Notes: generated by a model from the letters alone, not told the origin. 42,658 nucleotides of DNA from Bacillus_CJ salitolerans (GCF_042680805.1 NZ_JBHUEM010000016.1:1-42658), one strand, 5' to 3'. Shown: positions 1-8,380, numbered from the stretch's first letter. Translations and numbers: made by a program.

Positions 1-36
1 GAGAAGTTCTTGTCCGCACATAACTGAAATCTAATG

Positions 37-73
37 AAAAAAGTGAAATCGATGACACGATTTCACTTTTTTT
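37..73 (+). terminator. Rho-independent terminator of an upstream gene
   Basis: A perfect 15-bp stem (37-51 with 58-72) encloses a 6-nt loop. The stem is A-rich on the left and T-rich on the right, so it could work in both directions. The gene it serves lies before the window. Confidence 0.8.
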
Positions 74-164
74 CATATAGAGAAGCTAGTTATGTCCCAG
101 CCTCTTTCATTTTTGATAAAGTTCAGCATAGTTTCTAGTGTTTAGTTCATACAATGTTACGGCT

Positions 165-330
165 AAATCCAGCCCCAGCGCCAAGCCAAGATGAAATGGC
201 GAAGACCTTTGCCATCTCATCCTACTCGAGGTCAAATACCCTGTCATGAATAACAGGGAAAACCACCCTTTTTTATGACAGGACATTTGCTCTGCCCTTA
301 GGCTAAACGGGGCACATGCGCTTTTTGTTT
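165..330 (+). repeat. Structured intergenic repeat, copy 1
   Basis: This stretch shares order and several blocks with 25864-26005: a CCAGC-rich start, the block CTCGAGGTCAAA, a variable hairpin with an inner AGGG/CCCT stem, then CATTTGCTCTGCC, TTAGGCTAA and GGGGC before a T-rich end. The variable hairpin pairs 239-247 with 275-282; the same position in copy 2 has a different sequence that also pairs. An extra hairpin (190-200 with 211-221, 10 of 11 pairs) is specific to this copy. From memory it resembles a dispersed repeat found between genes in many Bacillaceae; I cannot confirm its family. Apart from this repeat and the terminator, 74-445 holds only the ribosome binding site of the next gene and no gene that I can support. 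Confidence 0.65.
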
Positions 331-445
331 TGAAAAACTGAGCAATCGCTAGCGCGCTGAATATCATGTTTCCCAAATTTTCTAAAAATATTAAAGGAAT
401 TTTAAGGGGAAAAGCTAATAGTCATATACAGGGAGGTGAAAGCTT

Positions 446-1087
446 TTGAAGAGATTGTTTATGATCGTCATCGTCATGACCATGTTAGCCTCGTGTGGTG
501 TGGAGCGGGGAATTCCAAGCACGACCCTTGAGGAACCTAGTAGTGGTCAATCTTCAGCACAAGACAATCGTAATGTCTTATATTATGCTGAATCAAATTT
601 TCCGTTAATAGACGTTGTTAAGAGCAGTTTCAATCAACAAGATATGACGAGAATTTTTCTAGCGGAAAATAAAACAATTGAAGATGTGGCGAATGAACTT
701 TTGGAACATGTAAAAAGCAAGCCTATTGAAGTGAGTCAAAATACAGGTGAAAAGCAAGTATTGGTTTATGACAATTATTTTGCCACTTTAACGAAAGATC
801 CGAATAATGAGTCTAATACGTTTTTAGAAATTGCAACGTATGGATTTGTTAGAGATAATTATCAGCCAGATTTTTTTGATGGACTGCTCGTATTATGGCT
901 TTTAGATGAAGTCCTTGATGTTGATGATTGGGGGAAAAAACAAAAGAAACGTTGCACTGATTCAGGTGAAAATTGTTACAGAACCTATGGTAATATAGGC
1001 GGAGGCTTTAAGGGTCCAGTTGGCCAACCATCATTGCGTGGCGGGTCATCAAATGTTAGAGGCGGAGGACCAGGAACAGGAAAATAA
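446..1087 (+). CDS. DUF4247-like lipoprotein
   Basis: Predicted lipoprotein of 213 residues. The start is TTG, seven bases after a strong GGGAGGTG site at 431-438. Residues 4-16 form a hydrophobic signal segment ending in a lipobox (LASC, Cys17), so the mature protein should be lipid-anchored on the outer face of the membrane. The middle is acidic and globular-looking; the last 30 residues are rich in Gly, Ser and Pro and probably disordered. I assign DUF4247 from memory of its usual company (DUF350 and an aminopropyltransferase), not from a search. Biochemical function is unknown. It is the first gene of an apparent three-gene operon, 20 bases before the DUF350 gene. Confidence 0.75.
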   Translation: MKRLFMIVIVMTMLASCGVERGIPSTTLEEPSSGQSSAQDNRNVLYYAESNFPLIDVVKSSFNQQDMTRIFLAENKTIEDVANELLEHVKSKPIEVSQNTGEKQVLVYDNYFATLTKDPNNESNTFLEIATYGFVRDNYQPDFFDGLLVLWLLDEVLDVDDWGKKQKKRCTDSGENCYRTYGNIGGGFKGPVGQPSLRGGSSNVRGGGPGTGK

Positions 1088-1107
1088 ACGATATAGGAGG
1101 AGAAGAT

Positions 1108-1503
1108 ATGGGTCCATTTTTATTAACACTATATTATTTTATCATAGCGGTTATCGTGGTGATTATTGGTTTACTCGTATTTGAATCGCTTACAAAAAAA
1201 TACAAGGATTGGGAAGAGATAAAGAACGGTAACCATGCTGTCGCGTTATCGATTGCTGGTAAAATTATCGGAATATGTATTATTCTATCCTTTTCGGTGT
1301 ATCACAGTGTCAAAATAACGGATACGTTAATTTGGGGAGCTTTTGGTGTATTTCTGCAAATGGTGGCGTATTTATTATTTGAAGTACTTACACGAAAGTT
1401 TTCTGTGGAAGAGCAGTTGCATAAAGGAAACATAGCGGTTGGTATTGTTACCTTCTCAGTTTCAGTTGGATTAGCGTTTGTAATAGGAGCTTCTATTACA
1501 TAA
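1108..1503 (+). CDS. DUF350 family (YjfL-like) membrane protein
   Basis: Small integral membrane protein of 131 residues with four hydrophobic segments near residues 5-26, 44-65, 71-93 and 107-129. It is built as two similar halves, each with a short 'GN-x-AV' motif before the even-numbered helix (residues 41-46 and 106-111), which is typical of DUF350. The start is ATG behind a GGAGGAG site. In other bacteria DUF350 proteins are encoded beside PspA-type membrane stress proteins, ATP-grasp enzymes and polyamine-synthase-like enzymes; the molecular role is not established. Its place between a lipoprotein and a membrane-anchored aminopropyltransferase-like enzyme suggests a shared job at the membrane. 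Confidence 0.8.
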   Translation: MGPFLLTLYYFIIAVIVVIIGLLVFESLTKKYKDWEEIKNGNHAVALSIAGKIIGICIILSFSVYHSVKITDTLIWGAFGVFLQMVAYLLFEVLTRKFSVEEQLHKGNIAVGIVTFSVSVGLAFVIGASIT

Positions 1504-1569
1504 CAGCATTCCCCTCGAACATTTGACTAAAGGGGGGATGGTTTACATTATGAGAAAGGTGATTTTATC

Positions 1570-3120
1570 ATGTATCAGGACGATATACGAAAAAGTAAAG
1601 CCATCTATTGGGCATCAGGGATTGTATCGATATGTGGCATTATTTTTGAAGTTCTATTTGGGGCAATTGGTTCTTACATATTAGGAGATGGAGTGAAACA
1701 GTATACGTTGACGATCTCTTTGTTCCTAACTGGAATGGGCATAGGGGCTTCTTTAAGCGAATTTGTAACAAAGCGACTTCTCCTTTCGTTTGTGTGGATT
1801 GAATATTCTATTGCGATTATAGGAGGGTTCTCAAGCTTTCTCCTGTTTGGAATCAATGCTTATTTAAGTTCAGGTACAGATGCATTATTTCTTTATTCTA
1901 TTACGTTAATTGTCGGAATGTTAACAGGGGTAGAATTGCCCATACTCATACGAAAAGCGAATGAGATAGGGGTAACGCTGAATAAAAGTACAGCCAGGGT
2001 TCTATTTTCTGACTATGCTGGTGGATTAATCGGTGGCTTACTATTTGTATTTTTATTACGTCCACAGTTGGGTATGGTAAAAACAGCTTTTTTTGTAGCC
2101 CTCATAAATGTGATGGTGGCCCTTTGGATATTATTTTACTTTCGAAGCGAAATGCCGAAATTTAAGCTCCATGTTATCTCTGGTGTGTCTATATTTCTTA
2201 TTTTAATTGGGGGGCTTTTGTTCGGGGAAGAGGCAGCATTTTCATTTGAACAAAAGATGTACCGTGATCCGATTGTCTATGCAGAGGAAACCTCTTACCA
2301 ACGAATCATATTGACAAAAGAGCAAGGTGATGTTCGGTTATTTCTAGATGGACAGCTTCAATTCAGCTCAGCTGATGAGTATCGATATCACGAAATGCTC
2401 GTCCATCCGGCTATGCTGACATCTGCTCAGCCTCAGCACGTACTCGTGCTAGGAGGCGGAGACGGCTTAGCTGTAAGAGAACTATTAAAATATGAGGATG
2501 TTTCTACGATAACTGTAGTAGACTTAGATCCGAAAGTTGTTAAGCTTGGAATGAATCATCCAGATCTAATCAATTTAAATGAGCACTCTCTATCAAATTC
2601 AAAGGTGAAAATCATCAACAAGGATGCGTTTGAATATGTTGAAAATCATGCTGGATTTTATGATGTAATCTTAGTTGATTTACCTGATCCGAACAATGAA
2701 GGGCTTAACAAGTTATATACTGTGGAGTTTTATTCGTTACTTCGAAACCATTTATCCCCTGGTGGTTCTTTAAATGTGCAAGCAACTAGTCCAATTTTTG
2801 CAAGAGAGGTTTATTGGACGATTAACAAGACAATTGAAGCAACTGGGCTATATACGAAAAACTTGCATCTTGATATACCAAGCTTCGGTAACTGGGGGTT
2901 TGTACTTGCCAAACGGGAAGAATTTGATTTAAACGATACTGAAGTATCCATTTCAACGAAATATTTAACGAAAGATGCTCTTATAGCTTCTACACATTTT
3001 GGTAAAGATGTGGATGAGAACGTTATGAATGAAAATGGAGAAAAAATAGAATTACAAATAAATTCGCTTGTTCGACCGATTCTAATCGAACTGTATGAAA
3101 AGGCTTGGTTACATTATTAA
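1570..3120 (+). CDS. Membrane-anchored spermidine-synthase-like aminopropyltransferase
   Basis: Protein of 516 residues. The N-terminal 220 residues hold about seven hydrophobic segments, and the C-terminal half is a spermidine-synthase-type methyltransferase fold. Visible motifs are the AdoMet-type glycine loop GGGDG at residues 295-299, followed by an acidic strand end (VVDLD), and the catalytic-type motif DLPDPNN followed by LYTVEFY. Soluble spermidine synthases are about 280-300 residues and lack the membrane part. The reaction expected from the family is aminopropyl transfer from decarboxylated AdoMet, but the acceptor could differ from putrescine. It is the last gene of the operon with the lipoprotein and DUF350 genes. 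A speD gene for the donor lies 35 kb away in this window. The start is ATG behind GAAAGGTGA. Confidence 0.82.
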   Translation: MYQDDIRKSKAIYWASGIVSICGIIFEVLFGAIGSYILGDGVKQYTLTISLFLTGMGIGASLSEFVTKRLLLSFVWIEYSIAIIGGFSSFLLFGINAYLSSGTDALFLYSITLIVGMLTGVELPILIRKANEIGVTLNKSTARVLFSDYAGGLIGGLLFVFLLRPQLGMVKTAFFVALINVMVALWILFYFRSEMPKFKLHVISGVSIFLILIGGLLFGEEAAFSFEQKMYRDPIVYAEETSYQRIILTKEQGDVRLFLDGQLQFSSADEYRYHEMLVHPAMLTSAQPQHVLVLGGGDGLAVRELLKYEDVSTITVVDLDPKVVKLGMNHPDLINLNEHSLSNSKVKIINKDAFEYVENHAGFYDVILVDLPDPNNEGLNKLYTVEFYSLLRNHLSPGGSLNVQATSPIFAREVYWTINKTIEATGLYTKNLHLDIPSFGNWGFVLAKREEFDLNDTEVSISTKYLTKDALIASTHFGKDVDENVMNENGEKIELQINSLVRPILIELYEKAWLHY

Positions 3121-3145
3121 CACTATCGAAGGGAGAGGAAGAGAA

Positions 3146-3823
3146 TTGAAAGTTTCTTTTCACGGACATGCAGTAGTCAAAGTTGAGACCAATGGGAAAA
3201 CGATTTTATTTGATCCGTTCCTAACAGGTAATTCCTTAACAGATTTGAATGCAAGTGAGGTCAAAGCAGATGTCATTTTATTAACACACGGCCATAACGA
3301 TCATGTAGGAGATACAGTAGAAATTGCGAAGAGAAACGGATCACTTGTGGTTGCTCCATTTGAGCTAGCTTCTTTTTTAAGTCAGAAAGGAGTATCTGCT
3401 CACCCTATGCATATCGGAGGAGCATACGATTTCGATTTCGGCCGCGTTAAGCTAACGCAAGCCTTTCATGGATCTTCTTATGAGGAACATGAACAAATTA
3501 TCTATACAGGAATGCCAAGTGGAATATTATTAACGATTCATGACAAGACCATTTTTCATGCAGGAGATACGGCTTTATTTTCAGATATGAAATTAATAGG
3601 GGATCGAAATAAAATTGATCTTGCTTTTCTCCCTATTGGGGATAATTTTACGATGGGACCTGAGGATGCTGCACAAGCAGCAGAGTGGCTTCAGGCTAAA
3701 GTGACAGTCCCAATACATTTTAATACATTTCCTTTAATTAATCAGGATCCAAAGCGTTTTGTGAGCCTAGTAAAGAATGGATCTGCAAAAGTACTAGAGA
3801 TTGGTGAAGCGATAGAATTATAA
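3146..3823 (+). CDS. ytkL: UPF0173 metal-dependent hydrolase (YtkL-like)
   Basis: Metallo-beta-lactamase-fold protein of 225 residues from the chosen start. The motif H48-x-H50-x-D52-H53 is present (HGHNDH), with a later HAGDT and PIHF that complete the two-metal site. The reading frame is open back to an ATG at 3095 inside the previous gene, but the family begins MKVSFHGHA; that point is a TTG at 3146 placed seven bases after GGGAGAGG (3131-3138), so I use it. The substrate of UPF0173 proteins is not known. A strong terminator follows directly. Confidence 0.85.
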   Translation: MKVSFHGHAVVKVETNGKTILFDPFLTGNSLTDLNASEVKADVILLTHGHNDHVGDTVEIAKRNGSLVVAPFELASFLSQKGVSAHPMHIGGAYDFDFGRVKLTQAFHGSSYEEHEQIIYTGMPSGILLTIHDKTIFHAGDTALFSDMKLIGDRNKIDLAFLPIGDNFTMGPEDAAQAAEWLQAKVTVPIHFNTFPLINQDPKRFVSLVKNGSAKVLEIGEAIEL

Positions 3824-3831
3824 GCGTGAAC

Positions 3832-3864
3832 AGAAGCAAAAAGGACAGTTTTTGCTTCTTTTTT
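3832..3864 (+). terminator. Terminator after the UPF0173 gene
   Basis: A perfect 11-bp stem (3832-3842 with 3849-3859), 6-nt loop and following T run. It lies inside the longer possible N-terminus of the next frame, which argues for that gene starting at 3913. Confidence 0.9.
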
Positions 3865-3912
3865 ATGTTTTCATGCATACATATGAATGAAACAAGCTAT
3901 GGGGGGATACAT

Positions 3913-4158
3913 GTGAAAAACCGGTTAATTCTATGTTTGTTAATCTGTGCTGTATTAATGTATTATGCTATTCCTAGAATTACCCTACATTTCTCAGGAG
4001 TCGATGGTGTGTTTGCATTTTTCTGGCTTATTCTTGCCCTTTTCGTGATTGGCGGAAACTTAGCAGGGTTGCTTTATTCCCAGAAGAAAAATACAAGGAG
4101 AAAAGAAATGGGGCGGTATCGCTCTAAGCACAAACGCAAGTTTCTTTCAGAACATTGA
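3913..4158 (+). CDS. Small two-helix membrane protein, unknown
   Basis: Protein of 81 residues with two hydrophobic segments (about 4-19 and 28-51) and a strongly basic tail of about 25 residues rich in Lys and Arg. I do not recognise it. The start is GTG at 3913, preceded at six to seven bases by a GGGGGG site (3901-3906); the upstream in-frame ATG at 3826 would run through a terminator and is rejected. By the positive-inside rule the basic tail should face the cytoplasm. It sits between the UPF0173 gene and ytoI, 82 bases before the latter. Confidence 0.6.
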   Translation: MKNRLILCLLICAVLMYYAIPRITLHFSGVDGVFAFFWLILALFVIGGNLAGLLYSQKKNTRRKEMGRYRSKHKRKFLSEH

Positions 4159-4240
4159 ACGAAAAGCCTTTCGCCCTTATAATGAAGCCATAGACTTTAG
4201 AATAGTCAATAAGCGAATGCTTTGGAAAAGGGTGAATGGC

Positions 4241-5557
4241 TTGGCTACAAAACATGAACAAATCCTTCAATACATAGATGAGCTTGAGGTTGGTTATAAA
4301 ATATCTGTTAGACAAATTGCTAAAGATTTAAATGTAAGTGAAGGAACAGCTTACAGAGCAATTAAAGAAGCAGAAAACAAAGGTTATGTAAGTACAATCG
4401 AACGAGTAGGGACAGTCAGGATCGAAAAAAAGAAAAAAGAAAATATTGAAAAGTTAACATATGCAGAGGTTGTAAACATTGTTGACGGGACTGTTTTAGG
4501 GGGAAGGGACGGTCTCTATAAAACGTTAAATAAATTTGTTATCGGTGCTATGAAGCTTGAGGCAATGATGAAATATACAGGGGCAGGTAACCTGTTAATC
4601 GTAGGGAACCGGACAAAAGCCCATCAACTAGCAATTGAAGCAGGGGCAGCGGTTCTTATTACTGGTGGCTTTGATACGGAAGACTATGTAAAAAAATTAG
4701 CAGATGAACTAAAACTGCCAATCATATCGACGAGCTATGACACATTCACGGTTGCAACAATGATCAATCGGGCTATTTATGACCAACTTATAAAAAAAGA
4801 AATAGTAGTTGTAGAGGATATCGTTACTCCAATAGATAAAACGATCTACCTACATGTAAATGATAATGTAGAAGTATGGTATGAACAAAATGAGGAATCG
4901 AGTCATAGTCGTTTTCCAGTGGTAGATTCAGGTCTAAAAGTTGTAGGTATGGTCACAGGCAAAGATGTTCTTGGGATTGACCGCGGAACCCTAATTGAGA
5001 AAATCATGACAAAAAATCCTATTACAGTAAGTGAGATGACATCCGTTGCTTCTGCGGCTCATATGATGATCTGGGAAGGAATAGAAGTTCTCCCTGTAGT
5101 TGATCAATATCACAGGTTAAAAGGAATTATAAGTCGTCAAGATGTGTTAAAAGCCTTGCAAGTAATACAAAGGCAGCCTCAAGTTGGTCAAACGCTAGAT
5201 GATAGTGTCATTCATCAGTTAATAGAGCTAGATAGCACAACAGAAGATGAGGAAATCTATCAATGTGAAGTTACCCCGCAAATGACCAATCATATTGGAA
5301 CCATTTCGTATGGTGTATTTACGACATTAGTAACAGAAGCAGGTAATCGTGCTTTACGCTCCTACAAGAAAGGTGATCTTGTCGTAGAAAATATTACGAT
5401 TTATTTCATTAAACCTGTACAAATTGAGAGTCTCATTGAAATCAAGCCGAAGGTCCTTGAAGCAGGGCGTAAGTTTGGAAAAGTTGATATTTCTGTTTAT
5501 AATGAAGGCATGTTAGTTGGTAAGGCAATGATGATGGTTCAGTTAATTGATAAATAA
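4241..5557 (+). CDS. ytoI: YtoI: HTH, DRTGG, CBS pair and hotdog domain protein
   Basis: Protein of 438 residues, matching the B. subtilis YtoI length of about 439. Domains in order: an N-terminal winged helix-turn-helix (about 1-60, with VSEGTAYRAIKEAE), a DRTGG domain (about 75-180), two CBS repeats (about 190-310, with FPVVDSGLKVVGMVTGKDVL and a second copy ending GIISRQDVLKAL), and a C-terminal hotdog/thioesterase-like domain (about 330-438). CBS and DRTGG domains usually bind nucleotides, so it is probably a nucleotide-sensing regulator; its targets are unknown. The start is TTG (reading MATKHEQIL) about seven bases after AAGGGTG; the frame is open to ATG 4217 but without a ribosome site. 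Confidence 0.88.
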   Translation: MATKHEQILQYIDELEVGYKISVRQIAKDLNVSEGTAYRAIKEAENKGYVSTIERVGTVRIEKKKKENIEKLTYAEVVNIVDGTVLGGRDGLYKTLNKFVIGAMKLEAMMKYTGAGNLLIVGNRTKAHQLAIEAGAAVLITGGFDTEDYVKKLADELKLPIISTSYDTFTVATMINRAIYDQLIKKEIVVVEDIVTPIDKTIYLHVNDNVEVWYEQNEESSHSRFPVVDSGLKVVGMVTGKDVLGIDRGTLIEKIMTKNPITVSEMTSVASAAHMMIWEGIEVLPVVDQYHRLKGIISRQDVLKALQVIQRQPQVGQTLDDSVIHQLIELDSTTEDEEIYQCEVTPQMTNHIGTISYGVFTTLVTEAGNRALRSYKKGDLVVENITIYFIKPVQIESLIEIKPKVLEAGRKFGKVDISVYNEGMLVGKAMMMVQLIDK

Positions 5558-5586
5558 GAAAAAGCTGGGAGTTCCCAGCTTTTTCT
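5557..5586. terminator. Bidirectional terminator between ytoI and ytpI
   Basis: A 14-bp stem (5557-5570 with 573-86 of the same kilobase, 5573-5586), A-rich on one side and T-rich on the other. It begins at the last base of the ytoI stop codon and ends at the ytpI stop, so it serves both convergent genes. Confidence 0.9.
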
Positions 5587-5882
5587 TACTTTTTATTTGC
5601 TTCCTCTACTACGAGAGGTAAATAATATTTATAAGCTCTATAACCAGCCCAAGCACTACCTACACCAATGAGGACGAAGATAATACCAATGATCGTTGAT
5701 AGTGTTGAGGGCTGTGCGATAAAAGAGTTAATAGCAAAAAATGTAACAAATAATCCTAGTGCAACACTTGATTTAGCAGACAGCCATTTTCTGTGCATAG
5801 GTGCTTTCACGCGGAAAAATTTAATTTTGAAATAAACGTAAAATGATAGCGATAAAATAATTAAAATCATAAAGACAGGCAT
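5586..5882 (-). CDS. ytpI: YtpI family membrane protein
   Basis: Small membrane protein of 98 residues with three hydrophobic segments (about 1-18, 36-55 and 61-82). It matches YtpI in size and position, next to ytoI and nrnA. The start is ATG preceded by GGAGG on the minus strand. It has no known function. It is convergent with ytoI and divergent from nrnA. Confidence 0.85.
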   Translation of the reverse strand: MPVFMILIILSLSFYVYFKIKFFRVKAPMHRKWLSAKSSVALGLFVTFFAINSFIAQPSTLSTIIGIIFVLIGVGSAWAGYRAYKYYLPLVVEEANKK

Positions 5883-6028
5883 TGATGTTCCTCCAGATTT
5901 TTTATATGTTCCTCCTTTTATTTTAATCTCTAACGGATTAGATTGCCACCATTAGACAATTCTCGCTTTCAAAACAGAACATATTATGATTAAATAAAGG
6001 TATTATTAGGAAAAAAAGGTGACACGTT

Positions 6029-6976
6029 ATGAAAGAGCAAATCATTGAGGCTATCGAAAGATTTGATACAATCATCATTCACAGGCATGTTCGGCCAGAT
6101 CCTGATGCATACGGCTCGCAATGTGGATTGGCTGAAATATTGAAAGCGTCCTATCCAAAGAAAAATGTCTATACTGTTGGTTATGATGATCCATCACTAC
6201 GATTTCTTAAGGAAATGGATAGTATTAGTAATGATATATATGAAGATGCGCTTGTTATTATATGTGATACTGCTAACCAAGAGAGAATTTGTGATCAACG
6301 TTATCACTTAGGGAATCTAGTTATTAAGATCGATCATCATCCAAATGAAGACCCGTATGGTGATATCGTTTGGGTCGATACGTCAGCTAGTTCAGCGAGT
6401 GAGATGATATACGAGTTCTATTTATATGGAATGGATAAGGGACTTGTTTTAACACAGGAAGCTGCTCGTCTCATTTTTGCAGGGATAGTAGGTGATACTG
6501 GTAGATTTTTATTTCCAAGTACAAATGTAAAAACATTTAAATATGCTGGAGAGCTTGTAGAAAAAGAGTTTGATTTTCCTAATCTTTATGAGGAACTTTA
6601 TACGACGCCCATAAATGTAGCTCATTTGAGTGGGTATATCTTACAAAACTTCACGTTATCGAACTACGGTGTAGCTACTATGAAAATAAAAAAAGAAATA
6701 TTACAAAAGTATGATGTATCACCATCAGATGCCTCACAGCTTGTAGGCTCTCTTGGGAATATTGAAGGAATTATAACGTGGGTATTTTTTGTGGAGGAAG
6801 ACGATCAAATCCGTGTAAGGTTGCGTTCGAAAGGTCCAATCATTAACACAATTGCAGCCAAATATAGAGGTGGTGGACATCCACTTGCAGCTGGTGCTTC
6901 TATTTATTCATGGGAGGAAGCAAATCAAGTTGTAGCTGATTTAGAGCATTTGTGTAATCCGAATACATATGAATGA
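6029..6976 (+). CDS. nrnA: Bifunctional oligoribonuclease / pAp phosphatase NrnA
   Basis: DHH/DHHA1 phosphoesterase of 315 residues (B. subtilis NrnA, formerly YtqI, has 313). N-terminal DHH motifs are RHVRPDPDAYGS (about residues 19-30), ICDTA (about 79-83) and IDHHPN (about 102-107); the DHHA1 substrate motif GGGHPLAAGA is near residue 284. The family degrades 2-5 nt RNA fragments and removes the 3'-phosphate of pAp from sulfur metabolism, using Mn2+ in the cytoplasm. It is a single-gene unit: a ribosome site AAAGGTGA precedes it and a terminator follows. Confidence 0.95.
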   Translation: MKEQIIEAIERFDTIIIHRHVRPDPDAYGSQCGLAEILKASYPKKNVYTVGYDDPSLRFLKEMDSISNDIYEDALVIICDTANQERICDQRYHLGNLVIKIDHHPNEDPYGDIVWVDTSASSASEMIYEFYLYGMDKGLVLTQEAARLIFAGIVGDTGRFLFPSTNVKTFKYAGELVEKEFDFPNLYEELYTTPINVAHLSGYILQNFTLSNYGVATMKIKKEILQKYDVSPSDASQLVGSLGNIEGIITWVFFVEEDDQIRVRLRSKGPIINTIAAKYRGGGHPLAAGASIYSWEEANQVVADLEHLCNPNTYE

Positions 6977-6988
6977 ACAGAAGTTGAT

Positions 6989-7021
6989 AAAGGTGAGGAG
7001 AGAGCCTCTTCACCTTTTTTT
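6989..7021 (+). terminator. Terminator after nrnA
   Basis: An 11-bp stem (6989-6999 with 7007-7017, one G-T pair) runs into a T run. Between here and 7201 I see no gene. Confidence 0.85.
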
Positions 7022-7201
7022 GCTATTAAGTGATAAAGGTTTTCCTATTTCAAATTGTATTCTATCGTGACCAAGCTTTAGTAGAAGACACCGCAAAAGA
7101 AAAAACGAAGCTTTTATTGGCGATTGAGGACGTGGTGCCAGCTAAGTTTTCTACGGGATGAAAGTGCAAAAGAGAGGTGAAAAAGTAGTCTAGTGTGCGG
7201 A

Positions 7202-7423
7202 CTAGTTTTGGATTTCTAGGTTTTCCTCGACAGGTTCTAAATGATTCTTCACTGGAATAAACCATGAACCTATGTTTGTGTTGTCGACGTAAACTTCAAT
7301 ATTTAAAGCTTGTAACTCTTTTAATAATAAATTTGCCACTTCTTTTGTTTCTGCGTAAGCTGAATATCCGCTTAAGATTTGTTGAAGCTTTTCCCGAACT
7401 AATTGTTTACGATTAATGATCAA
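7202..7423 (-). CDS. Small conserved-looking protein, unknown
   Basis: Protein of 73 residues. The start is TTG at 7423 with a perfect AGGAGG at 7437-7432 and an 8-base gap; the longer GTG start at 7432 overlaps the ribosome site and is rejected. It reads as a soluble alpha/beta protein with a basic N-terminus (about residues 5-15), a central helix rich in Leu and Glu, and an acidic end. There are no membrane segments. B. subtilis also has a small gene near this place, but I am not certain of the name. It follows ytrI on the same strand at 109 bases, so it may share the ytrH-ytrI transcript. Confidence 0.6.
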   Translation of the reverse strand: MIINRKQLVREKLQQILSGYSAYAETKEVANLLLKELQALNIEVYVDNTNIGSWFIPVKNHLEPVEENLEIQN

Positions 7424-7532
7424 ATTTCCCACCTCCTAAAAAATTTCCATTTGTGCCTATCTTTATTGTATACAAAATGGAGGAGGATTGCTATTATTTT
7501 CAGAATATTTTCACCAATTGTTCAAATTTACC

Positions 7533-8042
7533 TTATTCCTCATGAAATCGCATAGATACTTCCACATCCAAATTTGTGTATAGTAAATAGAGACCACGCA
7601 CTTCTAACCTATATCTCTTCTCATCAATTGTAATGACTTTGTTTTCAATTGTTCGTTTTATTAGCTCCCTACTTTCGTAAACTGTGCTGATTTCTTTTGC
7701 GATTAAATGATTAATATCATGTTTAGCACCTTTTTCTATCTCATACTTTCGAAGTGAATCCAGCTTATATCTCTCCGCATTCAGCAGCTTTACATTGATC
7801 TCTTGTAAGGTAATCCCTTTTTTATTTTCTTCATTTAATTTTTCGTAATCCTTTTTCCAAATATCGATATCTTGTTTTAAATTCATGATTTCTTTCGCTT
7901 GTTTTGATATATGAATAATTTGGGCATCCTGGTATTCTCCATACATATAGGCAAAGATTATCCAACTAATTAAACCACCGCACACAGCCCCGGCAAAAAA
8001 TCGCTGCCATGTTTTTTTTTCATAAAGAGCTGGTATTCTCAT
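7533..8042 (-). CDS. ytrI: Sporulation membrane protein YtrI
   Basis: Protein of 169 residues with a single membrane segment near residues 14-33, then a charged, probably coiled-coil region (about 40-85) and a small C-terminal domain. Size, topology and pairing with ytrH fit YtrI, a mother-cell sporulation protein of the sigma-E regulon in B. subtilis. Its ATG overlaps the ytrH TGA in an ATGA junction, so the two are translationally coupled. Confidence 0.85.
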   Translation of the reverse strand: MRIPALYEKKTWQRFFAGAVCGGLISWIIFAYMYGEYQDAQIIHISKQAKEIMNLKQDIDIWKKDYEKLNEENKKGITLQEINVKLLNAERYKLDSLRKYEIEKGAKHDINHLIAKEISTVYESRELIKRTIENKVITIDEKRYRLEVRGLYLLYTNLDVEVSMRFHEE

Positions 8043-8380
8043 ACGTTAGAATCCTCGTGAGCTAACCAGCTAATAATAAGTGCTCCTGTTTGTGCACCAC
8101 CGGTTGCTGAACAAATGACTAAAAATTGTTTCATAATATCCCTCGTATTTGCTTCAAAGATACCCTTCTCAAAGCTATAAAATGCATCGAATGATCCACC
8201 AATTGCTGCTACGATAGCCCAAATTTTTAGATTGCTAGCATAACGGAGCATTGTAAGTAAAGGAGGATTTCCAACAAAAAAGGCCCCTAATCCACCGACA
8301 ATACACCCCCCAAGAATAACCCCTAATGCTATAAAATAACTGTTAAAGAAAAAAACGATGAAACCTGTTTTTTCACCCAT
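8039..8380 (-). CDS. ytrH: Sporulation protein YtrH
   Basis: Membrane protein of 113 residues with three hydrophobic segments (about 6-32, 43-60 and 80-102). In B. subtilis ytrH and ytrI are sigma-E genes needed for efficient sporulation. Three in-frame ATG codons are possible (8407, 8386, 8380); the GAGGGTGG site at 8395-8388 lies after the first and too close to the second, so 8380 is best. It is the first gene of the unit and is divergent from dnaE, with about 120 bases between them. Confidence 0.85.
   Translation of the reverse strand: MGEKTGFIVFFFNSYFIALGVILGGCIVGGLGAFFVGNPPLLTMLRYASNLKIWAIVAAIGGSFDAFYSFEKGIFEANTRDIMKQFLVICSATGGAQTGALIISWLAHEDSNV

Noticed and set aside
107..376. Minus-strand open frame of 89 codons
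   Set aside because: It lies across the structured repeat, has no ribosome site and no recognisable protein pattern; the repeat explains the sequence.
3826..3912. N-terminal extension of the small membrane protein
   Set aside because: It runs through a perfect terminator hairpin and has no ribosome site; GTG 3913 has a good one.
7062..7265. Minus-strand frame overlapping the end of the small gene at 7202
   Set aside because: It overlaps a better-supported frame and has no ribosome site or recognisable features.
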